Shown: in pieces, positions 52,309-61,280 of the stretch
Position numbering within the stretch: the first letter of the stretch is position 1
Layout of the letters: every line of letters starts with the position of its first letter
Assembly (NCBI RefSeq): GCF_020075705.1
Contig: NZ_JAIQUM010000002.1
Coordinates: 1 to 64,000 of the forward strand
DNA: 64,000 nt
Reading direction: 5' to 3'
DNA from: Metabacillus rhizolycopersici
GTDB taxonomy: Bacteria; Bacillota; Bacilli; Bacillales; Bacillaceae
Position numbers and translations under genes: made by a program
The notes under the pieces: generated by a model
Database searches by the model: none
What the model saw: the letters and a program-made list of their open reading frames with translations, nothing else
What the model was told of the DNA's origin: nothing

Positions 52309-53424
52309 GTGAATGGGGTGACCGTATTGGAACAAGTAACTTTAGGCTTTTTAGTTTTAAGTAAAAAGCATGAGAATGGTTATGCTACTGAGATTGCCAA
52401 ACGTAGTTCACAATTTAACATTCAATGTGTTAGATTTGAACCCACATCGATTAACCCTTCTACATTAATGATTGACGGTGAGAAATTTGATCATCATTCT
52501 CAAATTTGGAAAAGAGATTTGTTTCCTATCCCTTCCTTTATCTATGACAGATGCTTTTATCATCAAAAACAGCTAGCTCAAAAAAGCAAACCAATCGTCG
52601 ACTGGCTTAAAAAGTATCCTCAAACAACATTTTTAGGTTTTGGCTTACCAGATAAGTGGAAAATTTATACTTCATTACAAAGCAATTCTGTTATTAGTAG
52701 TTATCTTCCATACACCGAACTCATACAAAATCCTTCTCAAATTCTCCATCAATTGAAGGAAGCATCTTCTTGTTTATTAAAACCAGTGAATGGCTCCAGA
52801 GGAATTGGAATTGTAGCCGTCAGCTATCTCGGTCAATCAATTACAATCACTTATCATAGGGGCAAAATAAAAAAAACAAAAGATTTTCACACACTCAAGG
52901 CATTTACTGAATGGTGTGAAAAATTAATACAACAGCAAACATATTTACTTCAGCCACTTCTTCCACTTCTTGACAAACAACGTTATCCATTTGATATTCG
53001 AATGTTTTTTCAAAAAGATCAAGAGGGAAAATGGGACTTAGTTGGCAAAGGTGTTCGTAAAGGGTATCAAGGCTCCTTCCTCTCCAATTTAAATAGCGGC
53101 GGTGAAACACACTCTTATGAAGATTGGTCGTCAGCCTTAACATCTAGACAAAAAATCCTACTTGAAGATGAGCTTCAGACAATCGCTGAGCACCTGCCAT
53201 CCTCTTTGGAGAAAAAATGTAACAGGCTTTTTGAAATCGGTGTTGATATTGGCTATGCAAATGATGGTTCAGTATGGATTTTAGATATGAATTCTAAACC
53301 TGGCAGGAAAACTGTTACTAAAACAAATCCAAATTCCTCAGAAAGAATTTTTCAAGCACCATTAGCCTATTGCAATTTTTTACAAAAACAAGCATCCCTT
53401 AAAGGAGTCGAAATCAATGAATAA
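52309..53424 (+). CDS. yheC: YheC-type ATP-grasp protein, first copy
   Basis: About 371 residues, shorter than YheD as is normal for YheC. It opens TLGFLVLSKKHENGYATEIA and has CLLKPVNGSRGIGIVAVSYL near residue 155, the PFDIRMFFQKDQEGKWD region and WILDMNSKPGRKT near 325. It is predicted to be an ATP-dependent carboxylate-amine ligase of the spore coat. Start is uncertain: GTG at 52309 behind TAGGAATGA, or TTG at 52327 behind GGGGTGA. The stop codon region overlaps the next gene by 8 bases. Confidence 0.85.
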   Translation: MNGVTVLEQVTLGFLVLSKKHENGYATEIAKRSSQFNIQCVRFEPTSINPSTLMIDGEKFDHHSQIWKRDLFPIPSFIYDRCFYHQKQLAQKSKPIVDWLKKYPQTTFLGFGLPDKWKIYTSLQSNSVISSYLPYTELIQNPSQILHQLKEASSCLLKPVNGSRGIGIVAVSYLGQSITITYHRGKIKKTKDFHTLKAFTEWCEKLIQQQTYLLQPLLPLLDKQRYPFDIRMFFQKDQEGKWDLVGKGVRKGYQGSFLSNLNSGGETHSYEDWSSALTSRQKILLEDELQTIAEHLPSSLEKKCNRLFEIGVDIGYANDGSVWILDMNSKPGRKTVTKTNPNSSERIFQAPLAYCNFLQKQASLKGVEINE

Positions 53425-54793
53425 AACTTATACCATCAAGACAACAACAGACCCAATTGATCATACAATCTACTTACCGATGTCTACGAAAGAATACGGA
53501 TTTATTCATACCGTTTCATTTGGGACTCTTTTGCTTCCATGTGAAATTAATTACAGCGATGAGCTAGATCAAAGCATTCTTTTGTCACAAGAGTTGGCAA
53601 ATCAATTAATGCTTCCTAATGAAGGGAAAACACATCTCCTCATCCATGAAGGCATATTAAATTTAGGCCCCTTAATCGGAATTTTCACCGCTGGATTTAC
53701 AGAATCCAATTTACGCCCAATTGGTGAACGCTCTTTATTTTTCGCTAAATTTTTATCTCTTGATCAATCACTTGGGCTCTTTACATTCGTGTTTGGTGCT
53801 CATCATATTAATTGGGAGGAAGGAGTAATACAAGGCTTTACTTATGGTAAAAACGGCTGGGAACAAGGAATCTTCCCATTTCCAAACGTGGTTTACGATC
53901 GGTTACCTAATCGACGTATCGAAAATCACCAAGCACTGAAACTTGTTAAAAAGCGTTTAACAGATGAATACTCAATCCCGTGGTATAATCCAGGATTTTT
54001 TAATAAATGGTCTATCCATCAACTCTTAATCCATGATACTCAAGTAGCCAAATATTTACCGGCAACTTTCCGCACTCCTTCGATTAGCAAAATGGAAGAA
54101 ATGCTTGCATCGTATCAAAATATCTATTTAAAGCCTATAAACGGTAGCTTAGGTCTTGGTGTCTATCAGCTAATGTATTCACGAGAAGATAATCATTACT
54201 ACTCTAGATATCGAGATGAAAATGAAATCAACCGATTAAGAAAATACCCTTCGATTGAACATTTCTTAAAAGTGTCCTTTAAAGACAAGCTACTGTCTAA
54301 TTATTTAGCCCAGCAAGGGATTAAGCTAATTCGTTTAGATGGGAAAGCGATTGATTTTCGGGTCCATACAAATAAAGATGAACACGGAGTTTGGAAGGTA
54401 ACCGCCCTTGCAGCAAAGGTGGCTGGGAAAGGTAGTGTCACGACACACTTAAATTATGGCGGTGTTGTAAAAACACTGGAAGAAATTTATGATGACCCCA
54501 TGGAAAGAGTGAAAGCTTTTCATGATTTAACTGAGGCAGCAATTATTTTAAGTATGAGCATTGATAACAATCTCGAAGGGTTTATCGGTGAAATTGGTTT
54601 TGATTTGGGCATTGATACAAATGGACAAATTTGGATGTTTGAAGCAAACTCCAAACCTGGTAGATCAATCTTTTGTCATCCTGAACTAAAGGACGCAGAT
54701 CTCCTTTCGCGGAAGTCTTCACTTGAATACGGATTATTTTTATCAATGAAGTCAATATTCACTCCTGAGAAATTGATCTATGAAGAACGTTAA
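53417..54793 (+). CDS. yheD: YheD-type ATP-grasp protein, second copy
   Basis: 458 residues. It has LNLGPLIGIFTAGFTESNLR in the N-terminal part, YLKPINGSLGLGVYQLMYSR near residue 237, AIDFRVHTNKDEHGVWKVT and the metal site WMFEANSKPGRSIFCHPE near 415. It resembles the 453-residue first copy in domain order and length but is well diverged, so the duplication is old. The ATG overlaps the previous stop (ATGAATAA) behind AAAGGAG. Translational coupling with both neighbours suggests the four ligases are made together. Confidence 0.86.
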   Translation: MNKTYTIKTTTDPIDHTIYLPMSTKEYGFIHTVSFGTLLLPCEINYSDELDQSILLSQELANQLMLPNEGKTHLLIHEGILNLGPLIGIFTAGFTESNLRPIGERSLFFAKFLSLDQSLGLFTFVFGAHHINWEEGVIQGFTYGKNGWEQGIFPFPNVVYDRLPNRRIENHQALKLVKKRLTDEYSIPWYNPGFFNKWSIHQLLIHDTQVAKYLPATFRTPSISKMEEMLASYQNIYLKPINGSLGLGVYQLMYSREDNHYYSRYRDENEINRLRKYPSIEHFLKVSFKDKLLSNYLAQQGIKLIRLDGKAIDFRVHTNKDEHGVWKVTALAAKVAGKGSVTTHLNYGGVVKTLEEIYDDPMERVKAFHDLTEAAIILSMSIDNNLEGFIGEIGFDLGIDTNGQIWMFEANSKPGRSIFCHPELKDADLLSRKSSLEYGLFLSMKSIFTPEKLIYEER

Positions 54794-55823
54794 TTACTCC
54801 CCACTAGTTGGGATTTTAACGAGTAAAGGACAAAAGAAGGATTCTTTTCGTGGAGATTTATCCGTTTTTAAGTCCATCCAAAAGGAAATAATGAAGATTG
54901 GTGGTTTATCCTTTATTTTCACAACCGATGGTGTCTGCGAAGATCATGTCTTGGGATATATCTACTATGAATCACAAGAAAAATGGGGGCCGATCTCTTT
55001 CCCCTTTCCAGATATCATCTATAATAAAGTATCTTTTAGGAAGGATGAAGAAACGACTAGTTTTCAATCACTTTATCATTTATATAAACAAGAGCATAAA
55101 TACTTTTTTAATCCTAGCTTTTTTGATAAATGGGAAATCCACCAAACCTTGTCCACGTCAAAACAGCTTACATCCTACTTACCTGAAACTTGGATTTATA
55201 CAAATATGACCGATTTACTAAATAAGCTACACACCTATCATTCCCTTTATTTAAAACCGAAAAATGGTCATAAAGGACAAGGTATATATAACATCGTCTA
55301 CGATCAATCATCCTACTACATTCATAAGAAAAATAACCGAATCAAATATGACGAATCAGATTTTGTGCACGATGTAGAAAAGCTCATTAACCAAAGACAC
55401 TATCTTCTTCAAAAAGACATTCAAACAGATCTGATCGACAATTGCAAATATGATTTAAGAATTCTCTGCTTATACAACCATAATGGATTCCATAAAATTT
55501 GCGGAATCGGTATACGTAAAGCCGTTAAAAACTCAATTATCACACATGTTCCAAATGGGGGAGAAATTGTTTCATTTGAAAAAATGAAACATATATGTCC
55601 TGTTGAAGAATTAAACTGGCTATCCGAAACAGTTGGTGCTCTGTTAACAAAGCAATACGGTTTTATCGGAGAATTTTCATTGGATGTTGGGTTAACACCT
55701 GAAGGAAAACCAATCATCTTTGAGGTTAATTCTAAACCGATGATCTTTGATGAAAGGGATATCCAGAAAAGGAGAATAACTCATTTAGTCCAGTTGTTTA
55801 GTGTTTTGAATAATACAAACTAA
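54780..55823 (+). CDS. yheC: YheC-type ATP-grasp protein, second copy
   Basis: 347 residues. It opens SPLVGILTSKGQKKDSFRGD and has LYLKPKNGHKGQGIYNIVYD near residue 160, DLRILCLYNHNGFHKICGIG and PIIFEVNSKPMIFDERDIQ at the end. In the nucleotide loop KNGHKGQGI replaces the NGSxGxGI of its paralogues. The ATG overlaps the previous gene by 14 bases and its ribosome site (TGAGAA) is weak, so expression probably depends on translation of the gene before. Confidence 0.84.
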   Translation: MKNVNYSPLVGILTSKGQKKDSFRGDLSVFKSIQKEIMKIGGLSFIFTTDGVCEDHVLGYIYYESQEKWGPISFPFPDIIYNKVSFRKDEETTSFQSLYHLYKQEHKYFFNPSFFDKWEIHQTLSTSKQLTSYLPETWIYTNMTDLLNKLHTYHSLYLKPKNGHKGQGIYNIVYDQSSYYIHKKNNRIKYDESDFVHDVEKLINQRHYLLQKDIQTDLIDNCKYDLRILCLYNHNGFHKICGIGIRKAVKNSIITHVPNGGEIVSFEKMKHICPVEELNWLSETVGALLTKQYGFIGEFSLDVGLTPEGKPIIFEVNSKPMIFDERDIQKRRITHLVQLFSVLNNTN

Positions 55824-55890
55824 AAAATAAGAAGGATTTTCACTCTAATTGCCGTATTATTCCATAGAGATGAGGAAAGGAGCGATAACA

Positions 55891-56100
55891 TTGATTACAC
55901 ATTTTCAATACAAACCATTATTTAAACAAACAAGTTTACCCGGTTGGCGAATTTCCTTTTATTTTAGAGGAACTCATTTCGATGGTATTTACCATAAGAA
56001 TGGGCAAATTGAATGGGGATCTACATCACCTACTAAGGAAGATGAAAAGAACATTCATTCCCAAATTCATGAATTAATGCTTTTCCACGTTTACGAATGA
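55891..56100 (+). CDS. yheE: YheE-like (DUF5342) small protein
   Basis: A 69-residue protein opening LITHFQYKPLFKQTSLPGWR, then ISFYFRGTHFDGIYHKNGQIEWG. This matches the Bacillus YheE/DUF5342 family, of unknown function, whose gene lies near yheC and yheD in B. subtilis. It starts at a TTG 8 bases behind GAAAGGAG; a longer in-frame start upstream lacks a site. Confidence 0.82.
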   Translation: MITHFQYKPLFKQTSLPGWRISFYFRGTHFDGIYHKNGQIEWGSTSPTKEDEKNIHSQIHELMLFHVYE

Positions 56101-56156
56101 AAATGAATGATAAGAGCACCTCAAGTACAAACTAATGTCGGAGGTGATTCTAAACA

Positions 56157-56336
56157 ATGAAAAAGAATGATGACACTGTAAAGCAAGATTTGGATCATGA
56201 AGGAAAAGCCGAGGCCTTTTTGGATATTGATCGTATGATAAATGAAGGCTTATCAGGCGGCTCTGTACATATGAGAGAAGATGCAACAAATATTGAAGAA
56301 GCAAGAGATCTTGAACAAGAAGAACGACCATTGTAA
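56157..56336 (+). CDS. Small acidic hypothetical protein, 59 aa
   Basis: An ATG 9 bases behind GGAGGTGA opens a 59-codon frame. It contains AEAFLDIDRMINEGLSGGSV and a strongly acidic end (NIEEARDLEQEERPL). No membrane segment. A terminator follows within three bases. It looks like a genuine small Bacillus protein, conceivably sporulation-related by location behind yheE, but I do not recognise a named family. Confidence 0.7.
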   Translation: MKKNDDTVKQDLDHEGKAEAFLDIDRMINEGLSGGSVHMREDATNIEEARDLEQEERPL

Positions 56337-56338
56337 CG

Positions 56339-56372
56339 GAAAAAGCTGCGATTATCATTGCAGCTTTTTTTA
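56339..56372 (+). terminator. Terminator of the yheDCDC-yheE cluster
   Basis: AAAAAGCTGC / GCAGCTTTTTTT with a 10-base loop. Confidence 0.9.
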
Positions 56373-56430
56373 TGCCCATACCTCTAACTGAAATCCTCCT
56401 GTTAACGCTCATTCATAGGACGTGACTTGC

Positions 56431-56510
56431 CCTTATCTTTACGGGCACTTATCCCCCACCTTTCCCTGAATCTTGAACTAGTTTCTTCTGCCCATTAAGA
56501 ACGGAATAAC
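56431..56510. repeat. Dispersed repeat family II, degenerate 3' part
   Basis: CTTATCTTTACGGGCACTTATCCCCCACC ... TTCTGCCCATTAAGAACGGAATAA matches the second arm of the full copy at 50613-50826 with several changes; written here with the interior omitted beyond the matching arms. Confidence 0.6.
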
Positions 56511-56571
56511 GTAGATTGATAGTGACCAAAACACAAAATGCTTTCTTACCATGTGTATCTTTTCTATAATA

Positions 56572-56728
56572 ATGAATATTCCCCCACCTAAGCAAGCTTT
56601 GAGGAAGGGGTTTCTAATGTATCGAACCTACTTACTGTACGATTAACACTAGTGGAGCTGTCACATTAGCGAACGGTTTACGCCCAGCCCCTCTATGCCA
56701 TTTGTCATGCATTTGACACTTCTTTTTA
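56572..56728 (-). ncRNA. Predicted omega-RNA scaffold, copy 2
   Basis: Nearly identical to the scaffold of copy 1, including GGCATAGAGGGGCTGGGCG and CAGCTCCACTAG. The sequence beyond the end, the predicted guide, begins TTATTATAGAAAAG and differs from copy 1, as expected when the guide is taken from the flank. Confidence 0.58.
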
Positions 56729-58177
56729 TCACACGACTAACGTTTGTGGATGAAAGATCTGAACAGACTCTGTATGAAATTCTTTTTCTCCAAATAATTG
56801 TAAGATGGCCTTTTTCATGATATTTGCAGCTCCATTAACATCTGCATTAATAAGTATGTTATTTTTAGTTTTATATAACCCACGTTTTATTCGTCTACCA
56901 GAAAAGGAATGCTTCTTTCCTTTTTCATAAACTGGAATCCCATCCTGATCTAGGAAACTAGCTTTAGATGTATAAGACTCTTCGGTTACTTCCACTCTAA
57001 TTCCGTGTTCAGCAGCCTTGTATGTAATCATATTTATAAGCATCTTGTGTGGAATGTTGACGAATGATTGATTGTTTTTCTTTCCAATGTTCACTTCTTG
57101 TTTCCACTCTTTATTTTGCCCAATAATGATAAGAGATACATCTTCCTCTACGGCTGTTTTGACAATATGATAACTAGCTTTATGAAAGATGTCTTTTAAT
57201 TTGAGATTCCTTTTTTGATGTAGTTTTTCCAACCTCTTAGAAGTAAAAGGACCTTCGTTTGTTTTCTTTCCCTGACGTAAAATACCAAGGTAATGAGCTT
57301 TTATCTTATTATAGTATTGATTAATGGATTTAACGTTTTTGCCCTTGACTAAAACAGGTGCTCGACCTGTATTTGTCACGATGGTTGCAAGATTATCAAT
57401 CCCAAGATCAATCGACATATATCTTCCGTTCATTTTTAATTCTCCTCTTGGATTTGGCACATCTACAACTAATTCGACGACATACTGACCGTATTTCGGA
57501 ATGACTCGAACTTGTTTTAATTTCCCTTCAGAAACACCTAATTTACCAATATTTAATTGTTCTTTTGTTTTCGGAAACTTTAAAAATTTATTTTCCTTTA
57601 TGACACAATCTTGGTTCGTAAATAACACTTCTTTTTCAGAAACACGACTATATCTAGGAATTCTCGGTCTTGCTTTGTATTTTGACGGGTTTGTCTTATA
57701 TTCTTTTAAACTAGCAAAAAAAGACTTCCAATTTTGAAAGACTGTCTTCATAATTACTTGGCTTGATTGTGCAGGTAGAGAGCGATAATCATTTTGAGTG
57801 ATCACCTTAAACAGTGAATCTAGAAAATTATAATCGACATAAGGATTTTCCTTTGTAGGAACTTCAAACAAATTGCACTTAATCTTCTTTTGATTTTCTT
57901 GTGGCTTTAATTTCTCTTTCGCTACTTTCTGTTGGTATGCAGCTTTTTGAATCTCATTCATTTTTTCAATATTGCTCTCAATCGTTGCTAGAACTTCCTT
58001 TTGTAAAGGTTGTAGTTCCTTATCCTGCGTTAAACCGGTATAAACCTGTCTGTAATAAAAATTAGTGGTATTGTACATATTTTTCGCATTCTTACACAAA
58101 TTCTTGAAATATGAATACATTCGGTGCCCTTTTTTAATCCAAATTTGTTGAGCTTTATATTGTTTTTCTTTTGTTAT
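56729..58177 (-). CDS. tnpB: TnpB family protein with atypical RuvC-II, copy 2
   Basis: Nearly identical to copy 1, with the same unusual features: RuvC-I RYMSIDLGIDNLATI, LIIIGQNKEWKQ instead of a catalytic glutamate, no zinc-ribbon cysteines, and LINADVNGAANIMKK. The codon matching the ATG of copy 1 reads ATA (58177-58175), although GAGGTGAG precedes it and the next 18 codons match copy 1. Initiation must use ATA or fall back to the ATG at 58120 (463 residues, lacking the first 19). No frameshift or stop was seen. Confidence 0.85.
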   Translation of the reverse strand: MTKEKQYKAQQIWIKKGHRMYSYFKNLCKNAKNMYNTTNFYYRQVYTGLTQDKELQPLQKEVLATIESNIEKMNEIQKAAYQQKVAKEKLKPQENQKKIKCNLFEVPTKENPYVDYNFLDSLFKVITQNDYRSLPAQSSQVIMKTVFQNWKSFFASLKEYKTNPSKYKARPRIPRYSRVSEKEVLFTNQDCVIKENKFLKFPKTKEQLNIGKLGVSEGKLKQVRVIPKYGQYVVELVVDVPNPRGELKMNGRYMSIDLGIDNLATIVTNTGRAPVLVKGKNVKSINQYYNKIKAHYLGILRQGKKTNEGPFTSKRLEKLHQKRNLKLKDIFHKASYHIVKTAVEEDVSLIIIGQNKEWKQEVNIGKKNNQSFVNIPHKMLINMITYKAAEHGIRVEVTEESYTSKASFLDQDGIPVYEKGKKHSFSGRRIKRGLYKTKNNILINADVNGAANIMKKAILQLFGEKEFHTESVQIFHPQTLVV

Positions 58178-58369
58178 GATCTCACCTCTAGAACACTTGT
58201 TTGGAACTATGTTTTACCAAGTTTTCATATTAAAATCTAGTCATAACATTTTAAATTACAAAACAATTCAAAACCTCCAATTCACCCCCTCCTTAAAACA
58301 TTCGTTTTTGAAGAAGGGGTACTCTCGGCATAGTTGATAAAAAGAATTATGTATTTAAGGAGCATCTCG

Positions 58370-59269
58370 ATGATAAAAAACCTAATGCTACACTTTAAAG
58401 AAGCCATGACCACAACTTATCACCCAAATGATTCAACGTTCGATTGGTTTCAAACTGAGCTTGGACAAACATTTGGTATTCAGAAAACTTCATTAGCCGA
58501 TAAAGAGAGAGAGCTACTCTCCGTATTATTTCAACCAGTAGAAACATTGAATCAAGATTCCTTAACACTTATCCAACGTAAGTGGATTGATTACCTATAC
58601 TCAGAAAATAACGATGGACAGTCCCCTCTGCCAGCCGAACATTCTACAGTCCGTTTTTACTATTTTTATTTAAAACAGATTATGGATGATAAACAAAGTT
58701 TTGAAGAAGCGATTCGAGGTATTATTCACTCAGATTTAATCATTTGGCTCGATTTTTCACATGGTATTATTATTGAGGACAAACCTACAACCACTTCTGA
58801 AGTTGAGTCTTTTAAAGCTTTAAGCGCCTCATTAACAACTGATTTTTACATAGAGTCCACTTTCTATATTGGTCAGATACAGAAAAATGACGCTGATTTA
58901 AATAGGAAATTTTCCTTAGAACATAGCTGTTTTCAAGCGATGGACCGTTCCGCTAATCAAGAAAAGGCACTAAATTTTTATGAGGCGTTACCATTACTCA
59001 TTATAAAAGCACCCTCTAGCTTCAAAAAAGACATTTTGTCAAATCATTTAGTAGAAACACTTGAGGACAGAGAGACTCTTCATACGATTGAGACTTTTTT
59101 ACAATCAAACTTAAATGCTTCATCGACCGCAAAAAGGCTGTTTATTCACCGAAATAGCCTGCACTATCGATTAGAAAGGTTGCTAGAAAAGACTGGGGTG
59201 GACATTCGTACGTTTTCTAATGCCACATTTATGTTTCTTGCAATTATGCTCGTTCGTCACGAAAATTAG
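58370..59269 (+). CDS. PucR-type C-terminal HTH transcriptional regulator, YxkF-like
   Basis: A 299-residue regulator without the N-terminal PucR domain. The C-terminal HTH_30 reads FLQSNLNASSTAKRLFIHRN followed by SLHYRLERLLEKTGVDIRTF. Length and location next to msmX match B. subtilis YxkF. The target is unknown; control of msmX or sugar use is a reasonable inference. The ATG follows AAGGAG; an upstream in-frame start reaches into the mobile element flank and is not favoured. The tnpB element lies about 40 bases upstream. Confidence 0.78.
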   Translation: MIKNLMLHFKEAMTTTYHPNDSTFDWFQTELGQTFGIQKTSLADKERELLSVLFQPVETLNQDSLTLIQRKWIDYLYSENNDGQSPLPAEHSTVRFYYFYLKQIMDDKQSFEEAIRGIIHSDLIIWLDFSHGIIIEDKPTTTSEVESFKALSASLTTDFYIESTFYIGQIQKNDADLNRKFSLEHSCFQAMDRSANQEKALNFYEALPLLIIKAPSSFKKDILSNHLVETLEDRETLHTIETFLQSNLNASSTAKRLFIHRNSLHYRLERLLEKTGVDIRTFSNATFMFLAIMLVRHEN

Positions 59270-59364
59270 GAGAGCGTTTACACTATGCACAAAAGAACCC
59301 ACAATTTTTTCGTGCAACTTGTCCGTATACACCTCCCCTTAAAGTCCCTTACAATAAGTATATA

Positions 59365-59378
59365 TTAAAACGTTTACA
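59365..59378. promoter_or_regulatory. cre site upstream of msmX
   Basis: TTAAAACGTTTACA differs from the cre consensus at one position only (T for G at position 2) and lies 21 bases before the msmX start codon, overlapping the probable transcription start region. A second, weaker cre-like GGAGAGCGTTTACA is at 59270-59283. Catabolite repression is expected for a multi-sugar ATPase. Confidence 0.6.
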
Positions 59379-59398
59379 TAAATGAGGGGGAACGAAAG

Positions 59399-60511
59399 AT
59401 GGCAGAGTTAAAATTAGAAAATATTTATAAAATTTATGACGATAAAGTAACAGCGGTAGAGGACTTTAACCTTCACATCCAAGACAAAGAATTTATCGTA
59501 TTCGTAGGTCCATCTGGTTGCGGGAAATCAACAACATTACGTATGGTAGCCGGATTAGAGGAAATTTCAAAAGGTGATTTCTTTATCGATGGAAAACGGA
59601 TGAACGATGTGGCACCTAAGGATCGTGACATCGCGATGGTTTTCCAAAACTATGCTCTTTATCCTCATATGAGCGTATACGATAACATGGCATTCGGTTT
59701 AAAGTTAAGAAAAGTACCAAAAGCCGAAATTGAAAAACGTGTGACAGATGCTGCGAAAATTCTTGGCCTAGAACAATATTTACAACGTAAGCCAAAGGCC
59801 TTATCAGGTGGTCAACGTCAGCGCGTTGCACTGGGGCGTGCAATCGTTCGTGATGCAAAAGTATTTTTAATGGACGAGCCTTTATCAAACCTTGATGCAA
59901 AGCTGCGAGTTCAAATGCGTGCAGAAATTACAAAATTACATCAACGCTTACAAACAACAACAATCTACGTGACACATGACCAAACAGAAGCGATGACAAT
60001 GGCTACTCGACTCGTTGTCCTTAAGGATGGTTTTATCCAACAGGTTGGGTCACCTAAAGAAGTCTATGATAAGCCGGAAAATGCCTTCGTTGCTGGATTC
60101 ATTGGATCACCGGCAATGAACTTCTTCCAAGGGACATTGTCAGATGGTAAATTCTCTTTTGGAACAACGTCTGTAACGATTCCTGAAGGTAAAATGAAAT
60201 ACCTCCGCGACCAAGGTTATGTAAACAAAGAAATCCTTTTAGGCCTCCGTCCTGAAGATATTCACGATGAGCCAGTTTTCCTTGATGCATCACAGAATAC
60301 AAAAGTTACAGCAAAAGTTGAAGTTGCTGAGTTAATGGGCGCAGAAACCATGCTCTACTCAGAAATTGATGGTCAAACGTTCGTCGCCCGTGTTGATTCT
60401 CGTATAGACGTCAAGCCTGGTCAATCACTTGAATTAGCGCTAGACATGAACAAAGCTCATTTCTTCGATGTCGAAACAGATCAAAGAATCCGCCCTGATG
60501 GTGAAAAATAA
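59399..60511 (+). CDS. msmX: Multi-sugar ABC transporter ATPase MsmX
   Basis: A 370-residue CUT1 ATPase: Walker A FVGPSGCGKSTTLRM, Q-loop MVFQNYALYPHMSVYDN, signature ALSGGQRQRVALGRA, Walker B VFLMDEPLSNLDAKLR, switch YVTHDQTEAM and a C-terminal TOBE domain from about residue 235. In Bacillus MsmX is shared by several oligosaccharide importers whose operons lack an ATPase, and it stands alone as here. GAGGGGGAACGAAAG precedes the ATG. A cre site lies in front. Confidence 0.95.
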   Translation: MAELKLENIYKIYDDKVTAVEDFNLHIQDKEFIVFVGPSGCGKSTTLRMVAGLEEISKGDFFIDGKRMNDVAPKDRDIAMVFQNYALYPHMSVYDNMAFGLKLRKVPKAEIEKRVTDAAKILGLEQYLQRKPKALSGGQRQRVALGRAIVRDAKVFLMDEPLSNLDAKLRVQMRAEITKLHQRLQTTTIYVTHDQTEAMTMATRLVVLKDGFIQQVGSPKEVYDKPENAFVAGFIGSPAMNFFQGTLSDGKFSFGTTSVTIPEGKMKYLRDQGYVNKEILLGLRPEDIHDEPVFLDASQNTKVTAKVEVAELMGAETMLYSEIDGQTFVARVDSRIDVKPGQSLELALDMNKAHFFDVETDQRIRPDGEK

Positions 60512-60548
60512 TAAAGCGAGACTTATTGGTCTTTACGGACGGTTAACC
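60511..60548. repeat. Dispersed repeat family II, short remnant
   Basis: ATAAAGCGAGACTTATTGG and TCTTTACGGACGGTTAACC correspond to the start and second arm of the family with the middle deleted, similar to the copy at 39245-39329. Confidence 0.6.
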
Positions 60549-60558
60549 AACTTTAGAG

Positions 60559-60597
60559 CAGTGCAAATTTCACAAGAAATTGCACTGTTTTTTTATT
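60559..60597 (+). terminator. Terminator of msmX
   Basis: CAGTGCAAATTT / AAATTGCACTG with a short loop is followed by TTTTTTTATTG. The region 60598-60859 beyond it shows no further feature. Confidence 0.9.
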
Positions 60598-60859
60598 GTT
60601 GTTAATAACTACGATTTTCAACACTAGGAACACATTAAATGAAAAGCACCAGTTTTAAAAGGCCATTTATATATTTTTTTCAATTACATATACTACAATC
60701 AAGAAACTTACCGCTTTAGTTATGCTCTTTTAAGTAAAAAAGCGTAAAACAAAATAACAAACGGTATTTTGCATTTCAAATGAAACATGAGTGAAAAACG
60801 GAACCTTTGAATAACTGTCATCTAATATTGGAATTATATGTTTATCAAGGAGGGAGAAA

Positions 60860-61120
60860 ATGAGTACTCACGTTAAATCTGAATTATCATTATTAAGTGA
60901 GGGGTTTCTATCTTTATTACTAACAGCATGCTTCGGTATTTATCTTTATAAATCCTATACCCCTTTTCCGTGGCTTTCCTTTATTGGGCTTCCAATAGGT
61001 CTTGCCATTTTGGTTGCTTGTTGGGGACAGAAAAAAAATCAATGGACTTTTTTTATTATAGGCCTATTATTTAATATGGTTGTATGGTCTATCGTTTTTA
61101 ACTGGTCATCTTTTTTCTAA
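60860..61120 (+). CDS. Small membrane protein, unknown function
   Basis: 86 residues with three predicted membrane segments (LLSEGFLSLLLTACFGIYLY, WLSFIGLPIGLAILVACWG and FFIIGLLFNMVVWSIVFNW). I do not recognise a family. An ATG follows AAGGAGGGAG, and a strong bidirectional terminator follows. It is convergent with the cytochrome c gene. Confidence 0.7.
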   Translation: MSTHVKSELSLLSEGFLSLLLTACFGIYLYKSYTPFPWLSFIGLPIGLAILVACWGQKKNQWTFFIIGLLFNMVVWSIVFNWSSFF

Positions 61121-61178
61121 ATTTATTCCTATCATACACTTTGCTACAAATCATTATTGCAAACCACTACTTTTTTCA

Positions 61179-61240
61179 AATATAATACAAACAGCCTGAG
61201 TCATATTCATTGGACTTAGGCTGTTTGTATTATATTTTTT
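61179..61240. terminator. Bidirectional terminator
   Basis: AATATAATACAAACAGCCT and AGGCTGTTTGTATTATATT form a 19-bp perfect stem extended by AGTC/GACT, followed by TTTT. It serves the convergent membrane protein and cytochrome genes. Confidence 0.92.
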
Positions 61241-61280
61241 GTTTACTTAGGGTTATGTCATTGACGATAAGTCATATTCA

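Larger units (their letters stand above)
56572..58331 (-). mobile_element. IS605/IS1341-type tnpB element, copy 2
   Basis: It has the same ends and organisation as copy 1 (32535-34300): left end ATGCCGAGAGTACCCC, right end AGGTGGGGGAATATTCA(T), no tnpA. It is inserted just upstream of the yxkF-like regulator gene, where it may have displaced promoter sequence. The right-end region 56572-56728 is the predicted omega-RNA scaffold. Confidence 0.85.

Noticed and set aside
55421..55717. Minus-strand frame of 98 codons
   Set aside because: Antisense of the second yheC-type gene, whose conserved ATP-grasp motifs are on the plus strand.
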